29,220 bases of DNA. Source: Ruminococcus callidus. Its GTDB lineage: Bacteria > Bacillota > Clostridia > Oscillospirales > Ruminococcaceae. Under the pieces are notes generated by a model. The model was not told the DNA's origin, made no database searches, and saw only the letters and a program-made list of their open reading frames with translations. Each line of letters starts with the position of its first letter. Position 1 is the stretch's first letter. Both the position numbers and the translations under genes were made by a program. The DNA lies in NCBI RefSeq assembly GCF_020709055.1, contig NZ_JAJFCK010000030.1:1-29220 (forward strand). Reading direction: 5' to 3'. This document shows positions 15,680 through 23,678 of the stretch, piece after piece.

Positions 15680-15708
15680 TTGATTCAAAAACCGTTGTGT
15701 GCTATAAT
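15680..15708 (+). promoter_or_regulatory. Sigma-A promoter of the LacI-family regulator
   Basis: -35 TTGATT (15680-15685), a 17-bp spacer and a perfect -10 TATAAT (15703-15708). The ribosome binding site AGGAGG (15721-15726) lies 8 nt before the ATG. Confidence 0.85.
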
Positions 15709-15734
15709 GAAGAGAGAAACAGGAGGCATAAAAA

Positions 15735-16760
15735 ATGGCGAAAAAAAATGTAACCTTTGCAGATATTGCAGCATATACCGGTTTTTCCAAAACAACGATC
15801 TCCCGATATTTTAACAATCCGGACTCCATCACTGTGGAAAATCAGGAGAAGATCGCAAATGCCTTAGCCGTGCTGGACTATAAGGAAAATAAGCTGGCAA
15901 GAGTCATGGCAAACGGCAAAACAGAAATGATCGGCGTAATCATTCCCAACTTATACATGCACTATTATTCGGATATGCTGGATCACATCATCTCGACTTA
16001 TGAGGAATACGGCTATAAATTCATCGTATTTGCAGGGAACGAAGATGCTGATGTAGAACGGCGATATATTCAGGAGCTTCTCGCTTATAAGACAGAGGGA
16101 CTGATTGTTTTAAGTCACACGCTCTCTTCCAAAGAACTGGCAGAATATCACGTTCCCATCGTTACCATTGAGCGGGAAGATGAATATGTGTGCAGTGTCA
16201 ATACAGACAACTACATGGGCGGCGTGCAGGCTGCAACCGTTCTCGCCAAAAGCGGCTGCGACATTCTGCTCCATGCAAATTCAGATTTTCCAAGTACCAT
16301 TCCAGCTTACGGACGAATTCAGGGATTTCAGGATTTTTGCGAAACAAACGGGTTGGAACATCGCATCATGATTCGGAATTTCGGTGCCAGCTTTGAAGAA
16401 AACAATGCAGAGATCGCAAAGCTTTTACAGGAGATCGAAGAAATTTATCCCGAAAAAAAAGCGGGAATCTTTATGCCCAATGACACCCACGCCAACATTC
16501 TGCTCAATCTTATCATCCGAAAATACGGCACGCTGCCGGAACGATATAAAATCATTGGTTTCGACAACTCTCCCGTTTCCAGAGAGGCGATTTTTCCCAT
16601 TACCACAGTCGGACAACAAATGGACAAAATCGCACAGGAGGCAGTAGAACTGCTTTCGCAGCAAATCAGCGAACGGAAAAAGCGCAGACCCAAGCCGCTT
16701 TCCGCACCGATTCACAAGGTACTTACCCCGGTTCTGATTCGCAGAGAAACCACAAAATAA
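15735..16760 (+). CDS. LacI-family transcriptional regulator of the fructan/sucrose operon
   Basis: This 341-residue repressor has a LacI-type helix-turn-helix at about 5-28 (VTFADIAAYTGFSKTTISRY), a hinge helix at about 50-60 (KENKLARVMANGKT) and a periplasmic-binding-like sugar domain from about 65 (MIGVIIPNLY). It is divergent from the ABC/GH32 operon, with three matching palindromic sites between the two starts, so it almost certainly represses that operon and perhaps itself. The inducer is inferred to be the transported sugar or a derivative. After the stop a 37-bp spacer leads to the A5 element. Confidence 0.93.
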   Translation: MAKKNVTFADIAAYTGFSKTTISRYFNNPDSITVENQEKIANALAVLDYKENKLARVMANGKTEMIGVIIPNLYMHYYSDMLDHIISTYEEYGYKFIVFAGNEDADVERRYIQELLAYKTEGLIVLSHTLSSKELAEYHVPIVTIEREDEYVCSVNTDNYMGGVQAATVLAKSGCDILLHANSDFPSTIPAYGRIQGFQDFCETNGLEHRIMIRNFGASFEENNAEIAKLLQEIEEIYPEKKAGIFMPNDTHANILLNLIIRKYGTLPERYKIIGFDNSPVSREAIFPITTVGQQMDKIAQEAVELLSQQISERKKRRPKPLSAPIHKVLTPVLIRRETTK

Positions 16761-16800
16761 AGACAATCCCCTGATCCGCAGAACGCCGTTTTCTATATAA

Positions 16801-16961
16801 GGACCTGTCTTCACAAGAAATATATGTGGGTTTTCGAGCACAATTTTGTTGCAGACAAGGCAAAAATACGCAGGCGGGCTGTCGCCCGGCAAGTATTTTT
16901 TACGCAGTATGCAGCAAAATTTGCCGAAAAGGCACGTGTATACGCTTGTGAAGACTGGTTC
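16801..16961. repeat. Family A hairpin MITE-like element (copy A5), TAA target duplication
   Basis: This 161-bp copy begins GGACCTGTCTTCACAAG and ends CTTGTGAAGACTGGTTC, with TAA at 16798-16800 and 16962-16964. The apical stem is CGGGC-TGTC-GCCCG, fully paired. Its interior is close to A4 and to the reverse complement of A6. Confidence 0.9.
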
Positions 16962-16967
16962 TAAAAC

Positions 16968-17007
16968 AACCAGCCTGAGATTCCAATCATAGAATCTCAG
17001 GCTGGTT
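16968..17007. terminator. Bidirectional intrinsic terminator between the LacI gene and galT
   Basis: A perfect 15-bp stem, AACCAGCCTGAGATT (16968-16982) with AATCTCAGGCTGGTT (16993-17007), has a 10-nt loop, followed by TTTTCATTT on the plus strand. It ends the Leloir operon on the minus strand and the regulator on the plus strand. Sequence and position next to an A element echo the terminator at 4274-4313. Bases 17008-17075 show nothing further. Confidence 0.88.
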
Positions 17008-17075
17008 TTCATTTGTATGCAGTGAGAAAAGCGATGTGGTTTTCACAACCTTCTTCCATTTTGATGCGTTTTCGT

Positions 17076-18575
17076 TTATTCTTCCAACAACGATTCCATA
17101 AATCGCACGAAGGCTGCTTTGCCTGTCTCACTTCTCCGAAATACACCGGCATCTAACAAAACCTGCTCAAACACCTTCCCCACTTCTGCGTGCAAGATAT
17201 CCCATGCATTTTCCGCTGAAAATTCCGGATGCTGTTTCAAAATGGAAACAGCCCAGTCAGCATGTGATGCGGTCAGCGGATTCGCCGTCAAATCTGCACC
17301 GGAAAGCATCGCCGCTCTCACGGCATCCAGTTCCGCTGCAAGACGTGAAGGCAGCACTGCAAGCCCCATGACCTCGATCAGGCCGATGTTTTCCTTTTTG
17401 ATGTGGTGCAATGACGGATTGGGGTGAAATAGTCCCAGCGGACGTTCTTCCGTAGTGCGATTGTTTCGCAGAACCAGATCACACTCATAAGTACTGCCAT
17501 GCATTCTGGCGATCGGTGTGATGGTATTGTGCGGCACACCATCAGTGGATGCCAATATCTGCACACTTGCATCGCTGTAGGTACGCCACTTTTCCAGAAT
17601 CTTGCTGCAAGCCGCAGCGAGCGTGCTCCGGTTCGATGCCTGCAGCCGTATCACTGACATGGGCCATTTTACAATGCCCACCTGCACATCCGGAAACTGC
17701 GGAAGCACATAGTATTTTTCAATCGGTGCTTTTGCCATGGCAAAGGTATAGTTGCCGCCCTGAAAATGCTCATGGCTGAGAATCGAACCGCCCACAATGG
17801 GCAGATCTGCATTCGAGCCAATGAAATAGTGGGGCAAAATATCCAGCACATCAAACAGCTTCTCAAACACTGCCGCATCGATCTTCATTGCTGTATGCTT
17901 TTCGTTGAACACAATGCAGTGCTCGTGGTAATACCCATAGGGTGAGTATTGCAGCTGCCACGGTTCTCCCTGAATTTGCAGCGAAACCGGACGCAGATTC
18001 TGCCGTGCCGGCTGTTTCAAATTTCCGGCAAACCCTGCATTTTCCGGACACAGCTGACACTTGGGATATGCAGATGCCTTGGCAGATTTTGCTGCGGCAA
18101 TGTCCCTGGGATCTTTCTCCGGCTTGGAACGATTGATCGTAATGTCTAGTGTGCCGTATTCGGAAGCATATGTCCACTTCAAATCCTTTGCAATTCTGCC
18201 CCGACGCACATAATTCAGGTTCTGGCTAAACGCATAGTACCAGTCCGTCGCTGCTTCCGGCGATACAACGTAGTGCTTCCGAAAAGATGCCATCACCTCT
18301 CTGGGCATAGGTGTCAGTACGCCCATAAGCCTGGTATCAAACAAATCCCGTGAGGCACCGGTATCCGGAATGAGATGCTGTGCACAGGCATAGTCGATCA
18401 GCGGCTGCAAAATTGCATCAATCTCTGTTTCTGAAGATGCTTCTCCGCTGGTCTGCCAATCGTTCAGCTGAAAAATCTCCATATACTGATTCTGTACCAC
18501 ATAGCGATCTTCCGGTTGGATCAAATCGTTTTGCAATCCGTAATCCATCAGCTTTTGAATCGCATCGCAAATCAT
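17076..18575 (-). CDS. galT: UTP/UDP-glucose--hexose-1-phosphate uridylyltransferase, class II GalT
   Basis: This 499-residue enzyme exchanges UMP between UDP-glucose and galactose 1-phosphate in the Leloir pathway. It belongs to the long Gram-positive class II GalT family, not the roughly 350-residue E. coli type. The signature SHEHFQGG at 267-274 carries the histidines of the active site, and a CQLCPENAGFAG segment begins near 173. The ATG at 18575 has GAGGAG 8 nt upstream, formed by the last galE codons. A GTG at 18584 overlapping the galE stop would add three residues but has no spacing for that site. It is the last gene of the operon and precedes a strong terminator. Confidence 0.93.
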   Translation of the reverse strand: MICDAIQKLMDYGLQNDLIQPEDRYVVQNQYMEIFQLNDWQTSGEASSETEIDAILQPLIDYACAQHLIPDTGASRDLFDTRLMGVLTPMPREVMASFRKHYVVSPEAATDWYYAFSQNLNYVRRGRIAKDLKWTYASEYGTLDITINRSKPEKDPRDIAAAKSAKASAYPKCQLCPENAGFAGNLKQPARQNLRPVSLQIQGEPWQLQYSPYGYYHEHCIVFNEKHTAMKIDAAVFEKLFDVLDILPHYFIGSNADLPIVGGSILSHEHFQGGNYTFAMAKAPIEKYYVLPQFPDVQVGIVKWPMSVIRLQASNRSTLAAACSKILEKWRTYSDASVQILASTDGVPHNTITPIARMHGSTYECDLVLRNNRTTEERPLGLFHPNPSLHHIKKENIGLIEVMGLAVLPSRLAAELDAVRAAMLSGADLTANPLTASHADWAVSILKQHPEFSAENAWDILHAEVGKVFEQVLLDAGVFRRSETGKAAFVRFMESLLEE

Positions 18576-18580
18576 CTGTT

Positions 18581-19570
18581 TCACTCCTCGTATCCGTTGG
18601 GGTGGTGCTTATGCCACTTCCACGCACTGGAAATGATCTCCTCCAGACTATCGTGCACCGGATTCCAGCCCAGCACACGTTTTGCCTTTTCACTGGATGC
18701 CACCAGTCTGGCAGGATCGCCGGCACGGCGTGGGGTTTCTACTGCCGGAATGGGATGTCCGGTCACCCTGCGTGCGGTTTCAATCACCTCACGGACAGAA
18801 TACCCGATTCCGTTTCCCAGATTGAAAATATTGCTCTCACCGCCCTGCATCAGATACTGTACCGCAAGAATGTGTGCCTGTGCCAGATCGGTCACATGGA
18901 TGTAGTCCCGAATGCAGGTGCCGTCCGGTGTGTCGTAGTCCGTACCATAGATGGAAATGGCATCCCGTTTGCCGTTGGGGACTTGCAGAATCAGCGGGAT
19001 CAGGTGGCTTTCCGGATCGTGTGCCTCTCCGATGGTACCGCTGGCATCTGCACCGCAAGCGTTGAAATACCGCAGAGAAACATACCGCAGACCATGTGCT
19101 TTGGCAGTCCAGTGGAACATCTTCTCCATGGCAAGTTTGGTTTCCCCGTAGGGGTTCGTGGGACAAGTCCGGTCGCTCTCCAGAATCGGAATATTCTCCG
19201 GCTCGCCGTAGGTAGCAGCAGTGGAGGAAAAGACGATCTTATCCAAACCATGGCGTACCATTGCCTCAAGGAGTACCTCTGTTCCGCAAAGGTTATTGTT
19301 GTAGTATTTCAGCGGATTGGCAACACTCTCTCCCACCAGTGAAAATGCTGCAAAGTGAATCACGGCATCGATTTTTTCCGCATCGAACAGCTTATCCAAA
19401 AAGGCAGCATCCCGGATGTCGCCCTCGTAGAATTTCGCCTGCTTGGGAACAGCGCTGCGATGCCCTGTCACCAGATTGTCTGCGACAATGACCTCATGGC
19501 CGGCTCTTACCAGCTCCAGTGCGGTATGCGAACCGATGTATCCGGCTCCTCCTAAGACTAAAATACGCAT
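18581..19570 (-). CDS. galE: UDP-glucose 4-epimerase
   Basis: This 329-residue short-chain dehydrogenase-type epimerase interconverts UDP-galactose and UDP-glucose with bound NAD. The Rossmann motif GGAGYIG is at 7-13, a Ser/Thr catalytic segment FSSTAATYG at about 114-122, and the YxxxK pair is Y141/K145. The length is standard. The ATG at 19570 lies one base after the galM stop (TAA-T-ATG) with GGGAGAAG inside the galM 3' end. A longer frame back to 19723 is rejected because it only reads into galM. Confidence 0.95.
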   Translation of the reverse strand: MRILVLGGAGYIGSHTALELVRAGHEVIVADNLVTGHRSAVPKQAKFYEGDIRDAAFLDKLFDAEKIDAVIHFAAFSLVGESVANPLKYYNNNLCGTEVLLEAMVRHGLDKIVFSSTAATYGEPENIPILESDRTCPTNPYGETKLAMEKMFHWTAKAHGLRYVSLRYFNACGADASGTIGEAHDPESHLIPLILQVPNGKRDAISIYGTDYDTPDGTCIRDYIHVTDLAQAHILAVQYLMQGGESNIFNLGNGIGYSVREVIETARRVTGHPIPAVETPRRAGDPARLVASSEKAKRVLGWNPVHDSLEEIISSAWKWHKHHPNGYEE

Positions 19571-19571
19571 A

Positions 19572-20624
19572 TTATGCTTCTCCCTTCTGTGAAAAATGGA
19601 ACTGTGTTTTCTGCCGGTACGGGGTATTTGCACGCAAAATCGGCGAGGGAAAATTGGGATGATTGATGGCGTCCGGAAAATTCTGCGTTTCCAGACAAAA
19701 GGCACTTCGTTTTCCGTAAGCACAGCCGTCTTTTCCCAAATCCGCCGGAATTTCTACGGAATTGGCAGTATACACATGAATGGCGGGCTGCGTTGTTTTG
19801 CAGGTGAGCCGGATTCCGCTCTCTGTGCTGTATGCCTCCGCCTGAATCGGTGCATCGGAACGAACGGCAAAACTATGATCTACCCCAGCTGCGTTCTGAA
19901 TCTGCACGCAATCCTCCTGAAATGCTGCCGGAATCGGCTTGTATGCCCGAAAGTCAAAGGGCGTTCCTGCAACCGGTGCGATTTCCCCTAACGGAATGGA
20001 AGTCCGGTCAATGGGAATGTAGGAATCCGCAAAAAGTTTCAGCATATGATGCGCCAGTGTTCCGCTTTGGTGTCCGTCCAGATTGAAATAGCTGTGGTTT
20101 GTCAGGTTGCAGATTGTATCTTTATCACAAACTGCGTCATAGGCAATGGTCAGAGTATTGGTATCGTCAAAGGTATAGGTAACAGTCACCTGCAAATTTC
20201 CCGGATAATGTTCCTCGCCGTCCGGACTCTCTGTGGTGAAAGCAACGCTGTTCCCGCTGCATTCCGCCTGCCAGATACGCCGGCTCAAGCTGTGGTAACC
20301 GCCGTGCAAATGGTTTTTTCCTTCGTTGCAGTTCAGCTGTATCTGCTGACCGTTCAGGGTGAACTGTCCGTGACAGATACGGTTGCAGTATCTTCCAACA
20401 GTTTCGCCAAAATATTCTCCGCCGGTTTCATAGCCTTTCACATGGGCATAGCCCAGCACCACGTCCCGCAGCTGCTTCTGCCGATCCGGCACCAGCAGGG
20501 AAATCACCGAAGCACCGTAATCACAAAGTGTCACGCTTGCACCGGAGGCATTCTCAATGCGGTAGAAATGTGCCATCTGCCCACTGGAAGTTAATTCAAA
20601 TTCTGAAATCTGTACTTGTTTCAT
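19572..20624 (-). CDS. galM: Aldose 1-epimerase (mutarotase)
   Basis: This 350-residue enzyme interconverts the alpha and beta anomers of galactose so that galactokinase gets its substrate. It has the NR pair at 81-82, H107 in NHLHGG, catalytic H177 in LTNHSYFNLDGH and catalytic E312 in CLETQNFPDAINH. The ATG at 20624 is preferred over one at 20633 because the AAAGGGG site is then at a workable distance. It starts 19 bp after the galK stop. Confidence 0.94.
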   Translation of the reverse strand: MKQVQISEFELTSSGQMAHFYRIENASGASVTLCDYGASVISLLVPDRQKQLRDVVLGYAHVKGYETGGEYFGETVGRYCNRICHGQFTLNGQQIQLNCNEGKNHLHGGYHSLSRRIWQAECSGNSVAFTTESPDGEEHYPGNLQVTVTYTFDDTNTLTIAYDAVCDKDTICNLTNHSYFNLDGHQSGTLAHHMLKLFADSYIPIDRTSIPLGEIAPVAGTPFDFRAYKPIPAAFQEDCVQIQNAAGVDHSFAVRSDAPIQAEAYSTESGIRLTCKTTQPAIHVYTANSVEIPADLGKDGCAYGKRSAFCLETQNFPDAINHPNFPSPILRANTPYRQKTQFHFSQKGEA

Positions 20625-20643
20625 GTGATACATATCCCCTTTC

Positions 20644-21933
20644 TCAATCAAACTGCATACCGCCAATGTTCCGGATCTGAAGGATCTGGCAGCTGCCCGC
20701 CCCGAACAACTGATCCATTTTTTCGCAGTAATCTTTCGCCATGTGCACCGGCACAAATGCCTGAATGGTTCCGGCAAATCCTCCGCCGTGCACTCTGGAA
20801 ACGCCTGCATCTCCGAGGATCTGCTCGCTCGCCCAGAGCCCCAGCGGAATGCCCTGCTCTGCCGGTTTGCTGCAAGAGTAGAGATTCTGGAGCCATTTCG
20901 CAGAGGAATCTCCGGACTCTTTCACCAGTTTCAGAAACTGCGGAAAATCATTGCCGGACAGTGCCTTTGCCTCCTCGGCAGCACGCCGGTTATCTCCGTA
21001 GAAATGGGCAGCACGCAAAATGGCACGGTCGGAACAGGCAGTCCGCAATTTCGGAAGTGCCTGCAGGAACGCTTTCTCGTCCACTTCCCGCAGATGATTT
21101 TTTCCGAATTGTGCAGCCACCAGATTCATCTCCGCCGGAATGGAAACGTAGTCATCTGTTAAATCTGCATGGCTGCCCTTGGTATCTGTGATACAAAGCA
21201 CATAGCCGGCATCTTCAAACTGACAGGACAGTTTTTCGATTTTCGGGTTGTCCGTGTCCTCAAAATCAATGAACACAAATCCGCCTACAGAGCTTACCAT
21301 CTGATCCATCAGCCCGCTCTTTTTTCCGAAGTACCGATTTTCCGCATACTGTCCGATTTTGGCAATTTCTACTGCTCCGGCAGCACCTGCATGATAGTGC
21401 TGGTCGATGATAGTACCGATGAGTACCTCAAAGGCTGCCGAGGACGAGAGCCCGCTGCCGCTCAGGACATTGGAGGTGGTGTAGGCATCAAAGCCACCTA
21501 CAGCAACGCCCATTTCCTGAAATCTGGAAACCACACCACGAATCAGTGCAGCGGACTTTCCCTTTTCCTCCGGCTGTACCGTAAGGTCACACAAATCCAC
21601 ATAATCCTGCGAATATCCGGCAGATTGCAGCCGAATCACATGCTCATCGTGAAATGCCACAATGGCAATGACGTCCAGATCAACAGAGGCCGCCAGAACA
21701 CAGCCATGCTGGTGATCGGTGTGGTTCCCGCCGATCTCGGTTCTGCCGGGTGCAGAAAATACGGCGATCTCCTCCCGTTCCGGATACAGGCGGGAAAAGT
21801 TCTCTGCCGCCTGCAAATAGCGTGCACGCTGTGCAGCAAGTACGGCATCGGAGCTGCCGTAGAGTTTGCAAAGCTTTTCATCATATTTTCCTGCGGTCAG
21901 GTCTGCCTGAAATTGTTTCAGTTTCATGGTCAT
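20644..21933 (-). CDS. galK: Galactokinase
   Basis: This 429-residue GHMP-family kinase phosphorylates galactose to galactose 1-phosphate with ATP. The galactokinase signature is GRTEIGGNHTDHQHG at 63-77, and the GHMP glycine-serine motif appears as VLSGSGLSSSAAFEV. A third motif, RVHGGGFAGT, lies near the C-terminus. It is about 45 residues longer than E. coli GalK, with an N-terminal extension before the signature. The ATG overlaps the transporter stop by ATGA; a second ATG two codons on (21927) is possible with the same AGGAGG site. Confidence 0.95.
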   Translation of the reverse strand: MTMKLKQFQADLTAGKYDEKLCKLYGSSDAVLAAQRARYLQAAENFSRLYPEREEIAVFSAPGRTEIGGNHTDHQHGCVLAASVDLDVIAIVAFHDEHVIRLQSAGYSQDYVDLCDLTVQPEEKGKSAALIRGVVSRFQEMGVAVGGFDAYTTSNVLSGSGLSSSAAFEVLIGTIIDQHYHAGAAGAVEIAKIGQYAENRYFGKKSGLMDQMVSSVGGFVFIDFEDTDNPKIEKLSCQFEDAGYVLCITDTKGSHADLTDDYVSIPAEMNLVAAQFGKNHLREVDEKAFLQALPKLRTACSDRAILRAAHFYGDNRRAAEEAKALSGNDFPQFLKLVKESGDSSAKWLQNLYSCSKPAEQGIPLGLWASEQILGDAGVSRVHGGGFAGTIQAFVPVHMAKDYCEKMDQLFGAGSCQILQIRNIGGMQFD

Positions 21934-23357
21934 GCTGCCTCCTCTGTCGTCTTTTCGGATGTCAATTCAGTCTGGGGACTAGAAATGGCGGAAACCACCT
22001 TTTTCATATACGCATCGTTCAGCTTATACTTCCTGCGGTATACCACATATGCCAGCAGCATTCCCACTGCCGGAATGACACACATCAGCACACGAATGGA
22101 GTTCTGGGTTGCGAGGGACTGGATCTGGTTCGGTACATATCCGGTCAGGTCCAGTGCAAAACCGATGGACAGAGAGGTAAATGCAGCGGTCAGCTTCACG
22201 ATCAGTGTCTGGAGGGAGAATACGACACCCTCATTCCGAACGCCCAGCTTATATTCGCCGTAGTCCACCACGTCTGCCAGAAAGACTGTCGCACAGCCCA
22301 GTTCCAGACCAGTACCAGTCTTGACGATCACGCCTGCAATGACAGTGAGCACAATGTTCTGCGGTGCAAAAATACCGGTAAGCAGCAGGATCATCAGTCC
22401 GATTGCCGGAAGAATACATGCCAGCAGGAATGCTTTCTTTCTGGAGAGCATCTTGGTGACCTTCGGGAAGATAATCAGACCAACCACTTCTGCGATGGAG
22501 GCACTGATCATAAATGCAGAGAGCATACCGCTGTTGTTGCAGACATAAGCGAAATAATAGGTTGCAACACCCATAATGAACTGGATTCCCACGTTGTACA
22601 GGAGGATCAGAGCCACTGCCCAGCGAAGCTGGTCATTTCTCTTGATGATGGAGAAGATGTCCTTGAAAGAAACCTTTTCTGCCTTTTTGCCCACCTGCTT
22701 TTTCGGCAGATTGATGACGGTAACTGCAATGGTAAAGATAAAGGTTGCGGCAATGATCAGTGCAAAACGGTGGTATCCTGTATAACCGCCGCCCAGTCCC
22801 TTGATGATCTGTACGCCAAATCCGGCGATGATCAGGGACTGACCGATGCTGGCAAAAATACGGGGCAGTACAGAAACCTTTTCTCTCTCATGAGGATCTG
22901 AAGTCAGATTCGGAACGATAGACCAATACGGAATATCCATAATGGTATAGGTCATGCCCCAGAGGATATAGGCAACGGCAGCAAATACGCAAAGTCCGAT
23001 GCCACTCAGATGGAAGTCAGTGAACAAAATGATAAAAACAAATGCGTTGATCAGTGTTCCGACCGCCAGCCACGGGACAAACTTTCCGAAACGGCTTCTG
23101 GTGTTGTCCACCAGCATTCCCATAAACAGGTCGTTGAAGGCGTCCCAGATTTTTGCGGCAAAGAACATGATGCCGATAAATGCCGGTGCAACCTTAATGA
23201 TGTCGGTGAAATAGATCATGGAGAACGTTGCGATCATGCCATAGATCATATCCTTGCCCAATGCACCAAATGCAAAGGTATACTTGATTTTCCCCGGAAC
23301 TTTCCCGGGATACATGACGTTTCCGCCGCCGGCGGGTTGTGTGCTGTTTTTTAACAT
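21930..23357 (-). CDS. GPH-family sugar:cation symporter (galactose or galactoside importer)
   Basis: This 475-residue, roughly 12-segment membrane carrier belongs to the glycoside-pentoside-hexuronide (MelB-type) family. The family motif between segments 2 and 3 reads WDAFNDLFMGMLVDNTRSRF from residue 71, with D72, N75, D76 and D84 at conserved positions; in MelB equivalent acidic residues bind the coupling cation. As first gene of a complete Leloir operon without an intracellular beta-galactosidase in this window, it probably imports free galactose or a galactoside cleaved elsewhere. The ATG is preceded by AAGGAGG. No C-terminal EIIA-like domain is present. Confidence 0.92.
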   Translation of the reverse strand: MLKNSTQPAGGGNVMYPGKVPGKIKYTFAFGALGKDMIYGMIATFSMIYFTDIIKVAPAFIGIMFFAAKIWDAFNDLFMGMLVDNTRSRFGKFVPWLAVGTLINAFVFIILFTDFHLSGIGLCVFAAVAYILWGMTYTIMDIPYWSIVPNLTSDPHEREKVSVLPRIFASIGQSLIIAGFGVQIIKGLGGGYTGYHRFALIIAATFIFTIAVTVINLPKKQVGKKAEKVSFKDIFSIIKRNDQLRWAVALILLYNVGIQFIMGVATYYFAYVCNNSGMLSAFMISASIAEVVGLIIFPKVTKMLSRKKAFLLACILPAIGLMILLLTGIFAPQNIVLTVIAGVIVKTGTGLELGCATVFLADVVDYGEYKLGVRNEGVVFSLQTLIVKLTAAFTSLSIGFALDLTGYVPNQIQSLATQNSIRVLMCVIPAVGMLLAYVVYRRKYKLNDAYMKKVVSAISSPQTELTSEKTTEEAA

Positions 23358-23419
23358 AAGAAAAACCTCCTTGAATCGGGACCTGTTTTCGTTCCGATCC
23401 CTGTTTTGTTTGCATCTTT

Positions 23420-23448
23420 ATCATACCACAGGACATCCCCCAAAGGAA
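23420..23448 (-). promoter_or_regulatory. Extended -10 promoter of the Leloir operon with weak -35
   Basis: On the minus strand TATGAT (23420-23425) is preceded by TGG, forming an extended -10. At 17 bp the -35 position reads TTCCTT (23443-23448), a poor match. This combination is common at activator-dependent promoters. Confidence 0.6.
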
Positions 23449-23473
23449 TACATTATCCTGTGCAAAAGATACA
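23441..23473 (-). promoter_or_regulatory. Candidate binding site for the YesN/AraC-type regulator (direct repeat, 21-bp period)
   Basis: On the minus strand TGTATCTTTTG (23473 to 23463) and TGTATTCCTTTG (23452 to 23441) form a direct repeat whose starts are 21 bp apart, two helical turns. The proximal half covers the weak -35. AraC-type proteins bind such paired sites. The assignment is inference from position and spacing. Confidence 0.45.
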
Positions 23474-23500
23474 AATTCCAACACAATTCAAGAAGGTTTA

Positions 23501-23672
23501 GGCAACACCGCACAAAGATTGTGCGACAGATGCGTCGTCAAATTTTTCGTCAGATGAAACAAAAAGCGGAGTGAATACTTGCTGTATTCACGAGCATTTT
23601 TGTGAAATATGACGGGAAATTTGCAAGCAGATGGCGTGCAAAGTCGCCAGACGCTCTTTGTGCGGTATTGCC
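23501..23672. repeat. Family B hairpin MITE-like element (complete copy B2), TTTA target duplication
   Basis: This 172-bp imperfect palindrome has ends GGCAACACCGCACAAAG and CTTTGTGCGGTATTGCC, which are inverted repeats with one mismatch. TTTA flanks both sides (23497-23500 and 23673-23676). It contains no credible ORF. It separates the sensing operon from the Leloir promoter, 27 bp upstream of the candidate activator site. Confidence 0.9.
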
Positions 23673-23678
23673 TTTATT

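Noticed and set aside
21169..22901. Long plus-strand frames (21169-22263 and 21750-22901)
   Set aside because: Both are shadows of galK and the GPH symporter on the minus strand and show no protein family features.
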